A DNA stretch of 32,928 nucleotides, taken from Planctomycetota bacterium (GTDB lineage: Bacteria > Planctomycetota > Brocadiia > Brocadiales > Brocadiaceae). The notes under the pieces are model-generated. The model was not told where the DNA came from, searched no databases, and saw only the letters and a list, made by a program, of their open reading frames with translations. Of the stretch, positions 1 to 6,780 are shown piece by piece. A program made the translations under genes and the position numbers. How positions within the stretch are numbered: position 1 is the first letter of the stretch; every line of letters starts with the position of its first letter. The DNA is taken from assembly GCA_016235875.1 (NCBI GenBank), contig JACRII010000067.1, forward strand, positions 1 to 32,928, written 5' to 3'.

Positions 1-140
1 ATTGTCGCTTCCCGATCAACCACCACCCAAGGTTTATGCCGCCGGACAGACGGGTCTGTAGTGCCGACCTTTTAACATGATCCCTTGTATCTACTGGCTT
101 AGCGGCTCGTCTACCCCTCGAATTGCGAAGGTCGGGTTAG
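1..140. other. Structured non-coding edge of a possible mobile element
   Basis: This stretch is clearly richer in G and C than the AT-rich sequence that begins near 145. No open frame of useful length crosses it. It contains an 8-bp inverted repeat (CCGACCTT at 64-71, AAGGTCGG at 128-135) and a small hairpin (ACAGAC at 46-51, GTCTGT at 54-59). The sharp composition change and the folding potential suggest the non-coding end of an insertion sequence, or a structured RNA, that continues to the left of the window. I cannot name the family. Confidence 0.3.
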
Positions 141-194
141 TTGGGAATTTTTCAAAAAACTAAATTAACACGAATATTTTTGATATCCAAATAA

Positions 195-1430
195 CTACCT
201 TTGCTTTTCCCAGCTTAAGGTAAAATCATCAATTACCTCAAGGCGATCATTTACGAATTGCCTTTCAAAGGTATCATCGTCAGGTAATCCCTCGGTTAAA
301 TCACATTGCAGACCCAGTGTTTTACACGTGAGGGTTAAATTATCTTTGTCGTCCGTATCTGCAACGATATCTATAAATTGATATGCGGTAATAAGCCCTA
401 AACACCGGAATCCATCCATGGGTATCTGAGAAGTGTCACATGCAGCCTGACCCGTTAATTCCGCGCCTCCGCCGCCTGAAACAACGTATACGGGTAGTTG
501 CATACTGCCTGTTTGATCTGTTTTGCAAATCCGCTGGTAATTATGTTCATGTCCACTGACGACCAGTACAACATTATTAGCCGTGTTGTTAAAAATTTTT
601 GCATAGCGATCCCGAAACCTTGACGCCTTTGAATTTTTGTTCATCAAATCCAAGCACCCATGAAATCCGGTTGAATATGGCGGGTAATGTTCAAGAATAA
701 TCTTCGGTCCGCTAAACTGTTTTAATTCATTCAAAAACCACTGGAACTGTTCTTCGTCGTCTGGCAGCGAGGAATTTAAGGCAATAAATTTTATCTTTAA
801 TCCATCGGCTTCTTTGACAAAAGAATACCAGGATTGCCCGTCTTTTGTTTCACACAACACTTCTTTTAAATAAGAAATATATGCGGGATCCAATTTGCCA
901 CAGATTTCTTCACACAATACCTGGCGGCTCCTCGTTTTTAACTTTGCATCCGGAATCGATTCGATCTCCAGATACAGTTTTCTTTTCAATGCCTCCAGAT
1001 CATGCAAAAGTTCTGGTTGGGAAGATGACCGCTCTTTGGATTTATTTACAACACCTATTTTTTCTAACAGGTCATTTATAACCGCATCTACCTTTTCACC
1101 AAAGATAAGTTCATGGTTACCAATAACGGGATACAGGGGAATCATTTTACTTCCCGTATAGTTATTGGTAATTACTTCTAAAAATTTTTCAAATTCGTCA
1201 CAATAAACCATATCTCCTGAGAATAAGATAAAATCAGGGTTATTCTCCCGTATAACGCTGGCTATCGCATTGTGTTTTACCTGGGGTTTTTCTCTTGTCT
1301 TAATGTCCCTGCGGGTGTCTCCGTAAGCAATAAAATGCAAAGCCCTGGCATAAAGTTCCTGGGAAAAAAGAAAGAGAATAACGAACAAGAATATCGTGAT
1401 ACGCAGGAAGATTTTAGCCTGTTTTTGCAT
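195..1430 (-). CDS. Exported calcineurin-like metallophosphoesterase
   Basis: A 411-residue protein of the calcineurin-like (purple acid phosphatase-type) metallophosphoesterase superfamily, which hydrolyses phosphate esters with a two-metal centre. The metal-binding motifs are all visible in order: GDTR near the start of the mature protein, LFSGDMVY (GD box), VIGNHE (GNHE box) and SGHEHNYQR (GHxH box). Residues 1-28 form a signal peptide with a charged start, a Phe/Leu/Ile-rich core and an Ala-type cleavage region, so the enzyme should act outside the cytoplasm. An insert of about 80 residues rich in Lys and Glu follows the GNHE box. The gene stands alone, about 385 bp downstream of the TPR gene on the same strand and separated from it by repeats. 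The substrate cannot be inferred. Confidence 0.85.
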   Translation of the reverse strand: MQKQAKIFLRITIFLFVILFLFSQELYARALHFIAYGDTRRDIKTREKPQVKHNAIASVIRENNPDFILFSGDMVYCDEFEKFLEVITNNYTGSKMIPLYPVIGNHELIFGEKVDAVINDLLEKIGVVNKSKERSSSQPELLHDLEALKRKLYLEIESIPDAKLKTRSRQVLCEEICGKLDPAYISYLKEVLCETKDGQSWYSFVKEADGLKIKFIALNSSLPDDEEQFQWFLNELKQFSGPKIILEHYPPYSTGFHGCLDLMNKNSKASRFRDRYAKIFNNTANNVVLVVSGHEHNYQRICKTDQTGSMQLPVYVVSGGGGAELTGQAACDTSQIPMDGFRCLGLITAYQFIDIVADTDDKDNLTLTCKTLGLQCDLTEGLPDDDTFERQFVNDRLEVIDDFTLSWEKQR

Positions 1431-1454
1431 ATCTTTAATCGTAACAGTTCAGCC

Positions 1455-1614
1455 CACCGCAAAGGCGCAAAGGACGCAAAGAAAAAACAATAAAAATGAT
1501 AAAAAATTTCAAAGAAGGAGTCTCTTCTACAATAAAATCACAAGGTTTTTCAAAAATTTTCGGCATGTACTTTCCAAAAAATAATGTCTTTGTGCACTTT
1601 GCGCCTTTGCGGTG
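1455..1614. repeat. MITE-like inverted-repeat element, about 160 bp
   Basis: The terminal arms CACCGCAAAGGCGCAAAG (1455-1472) and its exact reverse complement (1597-1614) are 18 bp long. Weaker similarity continues inward (GACGCAAAG against a CTTTGTGC-like run). The core is AT rich and has no gene. Terminal inverted repeats around a short non-coding core are the form of a miniature inverted-repeat element. I did not find a second full copy in the window. Confidence 0.5.
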
Positions 1615-1665
1615 AACTATTACCTTTAATCCTTATGCAAAGTAGACGAGTTATTCCATTTAAGT

Positions 1666-1745
1666 CCCCCTTAGAAAAGGGGGATTCAGGGGGTTATTTT
1701 TTTCTGGGCTATTTTACAACCCCCTAGCCCCCTTTGTTAAGGGGG
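1666..1745. repeat. Double C5/G5 hairpin repeat, possible terminator
   Basis: Two short hairpins with five-base C/G stems lie at 1666-1683 and 1728-1745, joined by a T-rich linker with further G5 and C5 runs. Related C/G-run hairpins occur near 28926-28955. The pair lies just downstream of the TPR gene and could end its transcript, but its form is that of a dispersed intergenic repeat. Confidence 0.5.
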
Positions 1746-1770
1746 ATTTTTACACCTACTATCTCTTGAT

Positions 1771-1810
1771 CCGCATAATTAAAATGAAATTTCCTATACA
1801 ATTAAATTAC
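1771..1810. repeat. 40-bp tail repeat, copy 1
   Basis: This 40-bp AT-rich sequence, with core TTCCTATACAATTAAATTAC, recurs at 3618-3657 with about four differences. Both copies lie just after a C/G-run palindrome cluster and close to the 3' end of a minus-strand gene, so the tail and the palindromes may be parts of one composite repeat. Confidence 0.5.
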
Positions 1811-1814
1811 CCAT

Positions 1815-2549
1815 TTATTTCGGGGATTTTTCTTCGATACCGGATTCTTTTGTCTTCCGTTTGGCCTGGTAAATTACGCCCAGAGCAAAATGAGATTTGT
1901 AGTCATCAGGATTGTATTCCAGGGCTTTTTGTAAGAATTTAACCGCCTCGTCAAGTTGATCCTTTTTTGCGTAAGCAACGCCCAGATTATAGTATGTATC
2001 GGAATATCTGGGATTAATCTCCAGTGTCTTCTTAAAGGCAGCAATAGACTCATCCATGGCATCCATCGAAGCATATGTGACACCTAAATTGTAATATCCT
2101 TTTTCAAATTTAGCGTTAAGTTCTACGGCCTTCTTAAAAGCCACCACAGCCTCATTATATTGTTTTTTCTTATAATAAATGATTCCCAAATTATAGTGTG
2201 CCTCAACGTACTGTGGTGATGCAGCAATGGCCTTTTTCATGGCTTCTGCGGCTTCATCCAACCGATCCATTTCGTAATAAATAACACCAAGATTGTTATA
2301 TGCCTTTACAAAATCAGGTTCAATCTCTAAAGTTTTTTTGTATTCACTGATGGCATCTTCCTTCATTCCTTTTTCACTATACACAACCCCGAGGTTATAA
2401 TGGGCCTCGGCATAGGTGGGATTTTTTTCTACTGCCTGTCGAAATTCATTGATCGCGGCATCCAGTGAATTATTCTTAACCTGATCCTGGCTGTAACCCA
2501 TATTTACTAATGCCAACAGCATAAGTACTACTATAATATATATTTTCAT
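1815..2549 (-). CDS. Exported TPR-repeat protein
   Basis: A 244-residue protein made almost wholly of tetratricopeptide repeats, about six units of 34 residues with the usual A-x-NLG-x-Y pattern (YNLGVVY, YNNLGVIY, YNLGIIY, YNLGVTY, YNLGVAY). TPR arrays bind partner proteins and have no enzymatic role. I chose the ATG at 2549 because it starts directly with a signal peptide (MKIYIIVVLMLLALVNMGYS) and has GGAAAGGAG eight bases upstream. A TTG ten codons further up would overlap the upstream gene and spoil the signal sequence. The gene follows the unknown membrane protein with a gap under 30 bp, so the two are probably one transcript. The C-terminus is charged and carries no membrane anchor. 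Confidence 0.85.
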   Translation of the reverse strand: MKIYIIVVLMLLALVNMGYSQDQVKNNSLDAAINEFRQAVEKNPTYAEAHYNLGVVYSEKGMKEDAISEYKKTLEIEPDFVKAYNNLGVIYYEMDRLDEAAEAMKKAIAASPQYVEAHYNLGIIYYKKKQYNEAVVAFKKAVELNAKFEKGYYNLGVTYASMDAMDESIAAFKKTLEINPRYSDTYYNLGVAYAKKDQLDEAVKFLQKALEYNPDDYKSHFALGVIYQAKRKTKESGIEEKSPK

Positions 2550-2575
2550 GCATCGCTCCTTTCCCATGTCTTGTT

Positions 2576-3478
2576 TCAATTAATAGGAATACGGTTATCT
2601 TTTATAGGTCCATGTAATTTTATAAATTGAATAAATGTGTTCATTTCAGATATAGGCGATTGAAGCCTCGGTTCTTCAAATGTCATAACAGGCACTTCAT
2701 GAATAAAATTAAGCGGTGGCAGTAAGGTGAGTTCCCTGCTGTCCGTAGATTCCAGGGGCAGAAGTTCACATCCTTTTGTTGTAAATTCCAGGACGGAAAC
2801 TTCCGTGCGCATAGTACTCACAATCGTCTCTGTTTTGTATTTTTCGGCCATAAGCGTTGTTCCTGCTTTTATAGCCGGAGAGAGCGCTGTAATATACGAG
2901 AACGCTATCTCCGGCCGGGTGGGATCAGCTATTGACATCTTTAATTGATCCAGAGTCATTGCAGGTGGAGGTTTTTCATAGTTCTCGTATTTTTCGTATT
3001 TCGGTTTTGAAACTGCTTTTGGAATTTCTTCTTTGACTGCTACGGCAATTGGCTCTTTTTTAATAGTTTTCATGATCTTTTTAACCAGCAGATCTCCCAC
3101 TAACAATTCTTCCAGGTGGGTGTCTTTTTTTACAACCTTTAAGAAGTGATAGTTCATATAGATCAATGCAATTCCCAATCCTATTACGAGCACCGAGGTA
3201 ATAATCTTAGAAACGAGCGGGAAAAATTTCATAACGAGGTGGAACAAAATGACGAAGATCAAAGCAGATACCCCAACCTCCAGAAGACCTGCCTGGGGTG
3301 AGCCGGTTGAAGTAAAATAAACCATGACAAGAACTGCAACCAGAAACCATATGCAAAGGTAGGCAACCATGTGTTTCCACGTATTCATGGGTCTATGAGG
3401 CGGAGGTATCTTTGCTGGTTCAACGGGTCGGTTATTTTTATCTAACATGGGTATATTTTGGTTTGAACTTATAACCAC
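2576..3478 (-). CDS. Unknown membrane protein, three predicted helices
   Basis: I do not recognise this 300-residue protein. It has a short Pro-rich cytoplasmic-looking start, then three hydrophobic segments at about residues 37-57, 65-85 and 92-113, then a hydrophilic tail of about 185 residues rich in Lys, Glu and Pro. The start is unclear. The GTG at 3478 has a GGAGG-like stretch upstream, but that stretch belongs to a palindromic repeat; an ATG at 3448 (start MLDKNNRPVEP) has no clear ribosome site. It lies immediately upstream of the TPR gene on the same strand, so the two products may act together at the membrane. No catalytic motif is visible. Confidence 0.65.
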   Translation of the reverse strand: MVISSNQNIPMLDKNNRPVEPAKIPPPHRPMNTWKHMVAYLCIWFLVAVLVMVYFTSTGSPQAGLLEVGVSALIFVILFHLVMKFFPLVSKIITSVLVIGLGIALIYMNYHFLKVVKKDTHLEELLVGDLLVKKIMKTIKKEPIAVAVKEEIPKAVSKPKYEKYENYEKPPPAMTLDQLKMSIADPTRPEIAFSYITALSPAIKAGTTLMAEKYKTETIVSTMRTEVSVLEFTTKGCELLPLESTDSRELTLLPPLNFIHEVPVMTFEEPRLQSPISEMNTFIQFIKLHGPIKDNRIPIN

Positions 3479-3480
3479 CC

Positions 3481-3575
3481 CTCATTCCCCTCCTTCGCAA
3501 GGAGGAAATCGGAAGGATGTTATTTCTGCACCTCCCCTTAGTCCCCTCCTTTGCAAGGAGGGGATGAAGGGGAGG
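3481..3575. repeat. CCCCTCC-type palindromic repeat cluster
   Basis: Two related hairpins built on CCTCCTTCGCAAGGAGG and CCCCTCCTTTGCAAGGAGGGG-like cores lie next to each other. The second type recurs near 31096-31120. The first one touches the start of the unknown membrane protein gene and may supply its apparent ribosome-binding site. Confidence 0.55.
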
Positions 3576-3617
3576 TCTTCCACGGGTTATTTGCCATACT
3601 GGTTATGGTCACGAAAC

Positions 3618-3657
3618 CCGCATGAATAAAATGAAAATTCCTATACAATTGAATTAC
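3618..3657. repeat. 40-bp tail repeat, copy 2
   Basis: Second copy of the sequence at 1771-1810 (core TTCCTATACAATTGAATTAC), with about four differences over 40 bp. It lies between the superoxide reductase gene and the palindrome cluster. Confidence 0.5.
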
Positions 3658-3712
3658 AGTCTCGCCTTTTCCGGTGTGCAATTTTCCAATGGCATAAAAG
3701 TCTGCCTCTATC

Positions 3713-4171
3713 CTAGATAATAACCTTTTTTGTCGTTTCCCAGATACCATGCTGATTGCAGCGAGCCAGGATTCTCAGGGTAGCAGACTCCTTGACGGCT
3801 ACAGGAATAGTTACTTTTGCCTGGGGACACAGGGGTGAAAATTCTACCCGGGAAACCTGTTCGATCCCTACATACACCTCAATCCACTGTATATAATGAT
3901 TTGAAGTCATCGGATGCAGGGTTTCACCAATCTGAATGTCCAGGTTAAATGGTTCGCCGTTCTTTATGTTTATGGGCCACTGGACCACAGGGGCGTGACC
4001 TTTCTCTTTTGGGGTTTTATTGAGAGGGTCTTTTACACGGTTAACGTTCTGAAACCAATCCACCTCGTCAGCGCTGACACTTTTTAAAGAACCCACAGTA
4101 GTAGCCAATCCTGCGGTAACAGCAGAAATCCCGATGGTTTTTAAAAATTTCCTTCTATCAAAGCCTTGCAT
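3713..4171 (-). CDS. Tat-exported superoxide reductase (neelaredoxin type)
   Basis: A 152-residue protein with a twin-arginine signal (DRRKFLKTIG, then a hydrophobic stretch) followed by one desulfoferrodoxin/neelaredoxin iron-binding domain. Superoxide reductases reduce superoxide to peroxide at a mononuclear iron held by four His and one Cys. All five ligands are present: His59 (EKGHAPV), His86 and His92 (HPMTSNHYIQW), Cys138 and His141 (CNQHGIWE). The Glu-Lys pair before His59 matches the catalytic lysine region of the family. There is no N-terminal rubredoxin-like FeS domain, so this is the one-iron class. The Tat signal means it folds before export and guards the periplasm, or another compartment across the membrane. 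GGGAGGA lies nine bases before the ATG. Related proteins in sulfur oxidation (SoxZ-like) also bind via a similar fold, but the complete ligand set favours superoxide reductase. Confidence 0.82.
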   Translation of the reverse strand: MQGFDRRKFLKTIGISAVTAGLATTVGSLKSVSADEVDWFQNVNRVKDPLNKTPKEKGHAPVVQWPINIKNGEPFNLDIQIGETLHPMTSNHYIQWIEVYVGIEQVSRVEFSPLCPQAKVTIPVAVKESATLRILARCNQHGIWETTKKVII

Positions 4172-4302
4172 AACACATTCCTCCCACTAAAAAATAAGAA
4201 CTTTAGATTAAATCAAAACTACGGTAACTAAAAAATAATGTTACATATATCTCCGATGGTGTCAAGCCTAAATATACGTTAAGGAATTTCAAAGTTGCAG
4301 TT

Positions 4303-4357
4303 GTAGTGCGAACTTCAGTTCGCATAGCAGGTGTAAGCGAACTGAAGTTCGTGCTAC
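4303..4357. repeat. 55-bp imperfect palindrome
   Basis: The arms at 4303-4323 and 4337-4357 pair over 21 bp with two mismatches around a 13-base loop (core GCGAACTTCAGTTCGC). It lies between the divergent superoxide reductase and lexA genes. It is a REP-like hairpin; no U-run follows it on either strand, so a terminator role is doubtful. Confidence 0.6.
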
Positions 4358-4416
4358 ATTGAAAAAGTGGACAAATGCCTAATTATAAACGCCTCAAAAA
4401 ATTTATCAGATAAGAC

Positions 4417-4444
4417 TTGACAGGGGGAGGATAAAAAATATAAT
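4417..4444 (+). promoter_or_regulatory. Sigma-70 promoter of the lexA-dinB cassette
   Basis: A perfect -35 box TTGACA (4417-4422) and a perfect -10 box TATAAT (4439-4444) are separated by 16 bp. The LexA operator starts on the next base, so bound LexA would cover the transcription start. Confidence 0.85.
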
Positions 4445-4462
4445 GGTGAACACGTGTTCACC
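4445..4462. promoter_or_regulatory. LexA operator (SOS box)
   Basis: A perfect 18-bp palindrome, GGTGAACACGTGTTCACC, holds GAAC-ACGT-GTTC at 4448-4459. This matches the GAAC-N4-GTTC LexA box known from Bacillus and other phyla, not the enterobacterial form. It directly follows the -10 box and lies 16 bp before the lexA start, which indicates self-repression and SOS control of the cassette. I saw no second copy in the window. Confidence 0.82.
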
Positions 4463-4477
4463 TATAAATAAAAACCT

Positions 4478-5102
4478 ATGACCAAACCATTAACGAAAAA
4501 ACAGCTGAAATTTTTGTCCTTTCTGAAGGAACATCTTCAGGAAAGGGGCTACCCCCCCTACCGTACGGGAAATTATGGATGGGCTGGGGCTTTCCAGCAC
4601 CAACATTGTTAAAAAATACCTCGATGTCCTGGAACGCAAAGGGTACATCAAGAGGCAATTCAATAGCCCACGTGCGATTGAGATTATTGAGGCGTCTGCC
4701 AGAAGCCTGGAATTGAGGTCGGTTCCGATTATGGGAAGGGTTCGGGCAGGGACACCGCATCCAGCCATAGAAGATGTCGAAGGATACCTTTCCGTAGACA
4801 GAACGATATGCCGCAGCAACAATGCCTTTTTTTTGCGGGTAGTAGGAGACAGCATGATTGAGGCACACATACAGGAGGGAGACCTTGTCCTCGTAAAACC
4901 ACAGCCTGTAGCCAATAACGGAGAGATCGTGGTTGCCCTCATAAATGACGAGGCCACCGTAAAGCGATTTTACAAAAAAGGGCATACAATACAGTTGAAA
5001 CCCGAACACCCAACCATGAAACCGATTATTGTCAAGGAGGGGGAGGGCGATGTTCACATCATTGGCAAGGTTACAACTGTGATAAGGCAATTGGATAAGT
5101 AA
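4478..5102 (+). CDS. lexA: LexA repressor, reading frame broken by one extra C
   Basis: SOS repressor: it binds SOS boxes and cleaves itself when RecA is activated. The ATG at 4478 opens a LexA winged-helix start (MTKPLTKKQLKFLSFLK...ERGYPP). The frame then fails at a run of seven C (4552-4558). Dropping one C restores GYPPTVREIMDGLGLSSTN and the rest of a 207-residue LexA, the usual length. In corrected numbering the cleavage site is Ala90-Gly91 (RVRAGTP), the catalytic serine is Ser125 (GDSM) and the catalytic lysine is Lys162 (ATVKRF). Read without correction, only the fragment from ATG 4575 (175 residues) is open, lacking the first helices of the DNA-binding domain. The homopolymer points to a sequencing error, but a true mutation or slippage site is possible. 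First gene of a lexA-unknown-dinB operon. Confidence 0.85.
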
Positions 5103-5120
5103 TAATTGTTTGGTGGAATT

Positions 5121-5375
5121 ATGATTACGGAAATCAACGAAACGATCAAGGTGGGAGCTATCTTTGGCGACAATAAAAAGAAACTTAAACCTGTCTGGTT
5201 TATATGGGGTGGTAAAAAATACCTCATCCAGGAAATTACCTATATCTGGACGGAAAGGCTGGGAAAGTCCGTCATGCACCATTTTACGGTCACGGACGGC
5301 GCTAACGTTTTTTCCATTTCTTATAATACCGATACCGTGGTATGGACACTTCATTCCGTAGAAACGGCAGGCTAG
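5121..5375 (+). CDS. Small conserved-looking protein between lexA and dinB
   Basis: An 84-residue protein with no signal peptide or membrane segment. It is rich in aromatic residues and beta-strand pattern (PVWFIWGGKKYLIQEITYIW, then HHFTVTDGANVF and VVWTLHSVE), which suggests a small beta-sheet domain. Small proteins of this look (DUF6504-like) are known beside Y-family polymerase genes, so that is a possible assignment, made on pattern only. I chose ATG 5121, preceded by GGTGG; a TTG at 5106 is also in frame. It sits 18 bp after lexA and about 90 bp before dinB, so it is probably part of the LexA-controlled transcript and may help the polymerase. Confidence 0.65.
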   Translation: MITEINETIKVGAIFGDNKKKLKPVWFIWGGKKYLIQEITYIWTERLGKSVMHHFTVTDGANVFSISYNTDTVVWTLHSVETAG

Positions 5376-5468
5376 CGTTCCAGTCTGGACAAGCCAGAAC
5401 CAAGCAGGAAATGAATTAAGGTAAATTTTAAATTTACGATTTCAGATTTACGATTTTTTAAATCTCAA

Positions 5469-6722
5469 ATGGATAAAACTATTCTGCACATTGACATGAA
5501 CGCCTTTTTTGCATCGGTGGAACAACAGGTGAATCCCACCCTCAGAGGAAAACCCATTGCGGTAATTGGTTCTAATGAAAGAACGGTAGTGACCACCTCT
5601 TCTTACGAGGCGCGGGCATACGGGGTCAAGACAGGCATGACCAAATACGAGGCCAAGCGGTTGTGCCCTCATATTATCCTCGTGGCAGGCGACACGAGCC
5701 GTTATACGGACACCTGCCGCCGGCTTGTCGAGATATACCGGCAATACACTCCCATCGTAGAGGTTTACTCCGTAGACGAGGCGTTTCTGGATGTTACGGG
5801 TTCGATTCCTCTCTTTGGCAATGTTGGGGTTATTGCCAAAAATATTAAGAAAGAAATTCGTAAGACGCTTGGAAGGCTGACCTGTTCTATCGGTATCGCA
5901 CCCAACAAACTCCTGGCAAAGCTGGGCAGTGACATGAAGAAACCCGATGGACTTGTCATTATCCAACAAGGGGATATTGGTAGATTGCTGGAACACTTAC
6001 CTGTACGAGAACTCTGGGGCATTGGCTCGCGTCTTGGAATACATTTGGCTGCAATGGGGATCAAGACCTGTGGCGAACTGGGACGGGCATCCATACACGT
6101 ATTAAAGAACCGATTCGGCGTAATTGGCGAACGGTTGAAGCTCATGGCGCAGGGCGTGGACAATAGCCCTGTCATACCCCTGGAGCAGGAAGCCGATGCC
6201 AAATCGGTTGGACACAGTATGACCCTTGACAGGGACGTGAGCGATATGGAAACACTGGAACGACACATCCTCCAGTTATCTGAGATGGTAGGCAGGCGCC
6301 TGCGTGGTGGAGGATATGCGGGCAGGACGGTAGCCCTTACCCTGCGCTACCCTGATTTTACCACCTTTACAAGACGCAGTACTGTGGGAATGTATATGAA
6401 TACCAGTGTCAACATTTACATTACTGCCAAAGAGATACTCAATACAATACGACTCCAACAGCCCATACGACTGGTAGGGGTCAGTGTCTGCAACCTTACC
6501 AAGAACACTGTTCAACTACCACTCTTCAGCACAGACAGGATTAAACAAGCGGCTACGCACACCATGGATACGATAAACGATCGCTACGGGGATTTCTGTA
6601 TTACGTGGGGCACATTGATTGAACGCTATCATCATAAGGGTGTTATTTCCCCGGCCTGGCGACCTGACGGAGTCAAATGTGTCAATCTTTCTACACAAAA
6701 GGGTAAAAAGGCAAACCCATAA
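5469..6722 (+). CDS. dinB: DNA polymerase IV (Y-family translesion polymerase)
   Basis: A 417-residue Y-family DNA polymerase that copies damaged templates with low fidelity. The catalytic acids are visible: Asp9 in HIDMNAFFASVE and Asp103-Glu104 in YSVDEAFLD. The fingers region carries the usual SYEARAYGVKTGM, the thumb has helix-hairpin-helix patterns (LWGIGSRLGIHLAAMGI), and the little-finger domain fills about residues 240-355. The length is slightly above the common 350-400 and the Lys-rich tail is poorly conserved; I saw no clear beta-clamp motif. It is the last gene of the lexA cassette and so is likely SOS-induced. It converges on holB with a 58-bp gap and no obvious terminator hairpin. 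Confidence 0.92.
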   Translation: MDKTILHIDMNAFFASVEQQVNPTLRGKPIAVIGSNERTVVTTSSYEARAYGVKTGMTKYEAKRLCPHIILVAGDTSRYTDTCRRLVEIYRQYTPIVEVYSVDEAFLDVTGSIPLFGNVGVIAKNIKKEIRKTLGRLTCSIGIAPNKLLAKLGSDMKKPDGLVIIQQGDIGRLLEHLPVRELWGIGSRLGIHLAAMGIKTCGELGRASIHVLKNRFGVIGERLKLMAQGVDNSPVIPLEQEADAKSVGHSMTLDRDVSDMETLERHILQLSEMVGRRLRGGGYAGRTVALTLRYPDFTTFTRRSTVGMYMNTSVNIYITAKEILNTIRLQQPIRLVGVSVCNLTKNTVQLPLFSTDRIKQAATHTMDTINDRYGDFCITWGTLIERYHHKGVISPAWRPDGVKCVNLSTQKGKKANP

Positions 6723-6780
6723 ATACTAATTTCCCTTTTTCTCCCTCTCAATCTCTGTCCATTATTTACGGGTGTAGTTG

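Noticed and set aside
4545-4580. Programmed frameshift in lexA
   Set aside because: LexA families are not known to use recoding, and only a plain C run is present; an error or mutation is the simpler reading.
4476-5354. Long minus-strand open frame of 292 codons over lexA
   Set aside because: It lies opposite lexA and the next gene, shows no recognisable motif, and the plus strand carries clear LexA active-site residues plus promoter and operator.
5448-5996. Minus-strand frame of 182 codons within dinB
   Set aside because: Shadow of a strongly supported polymerase gene.
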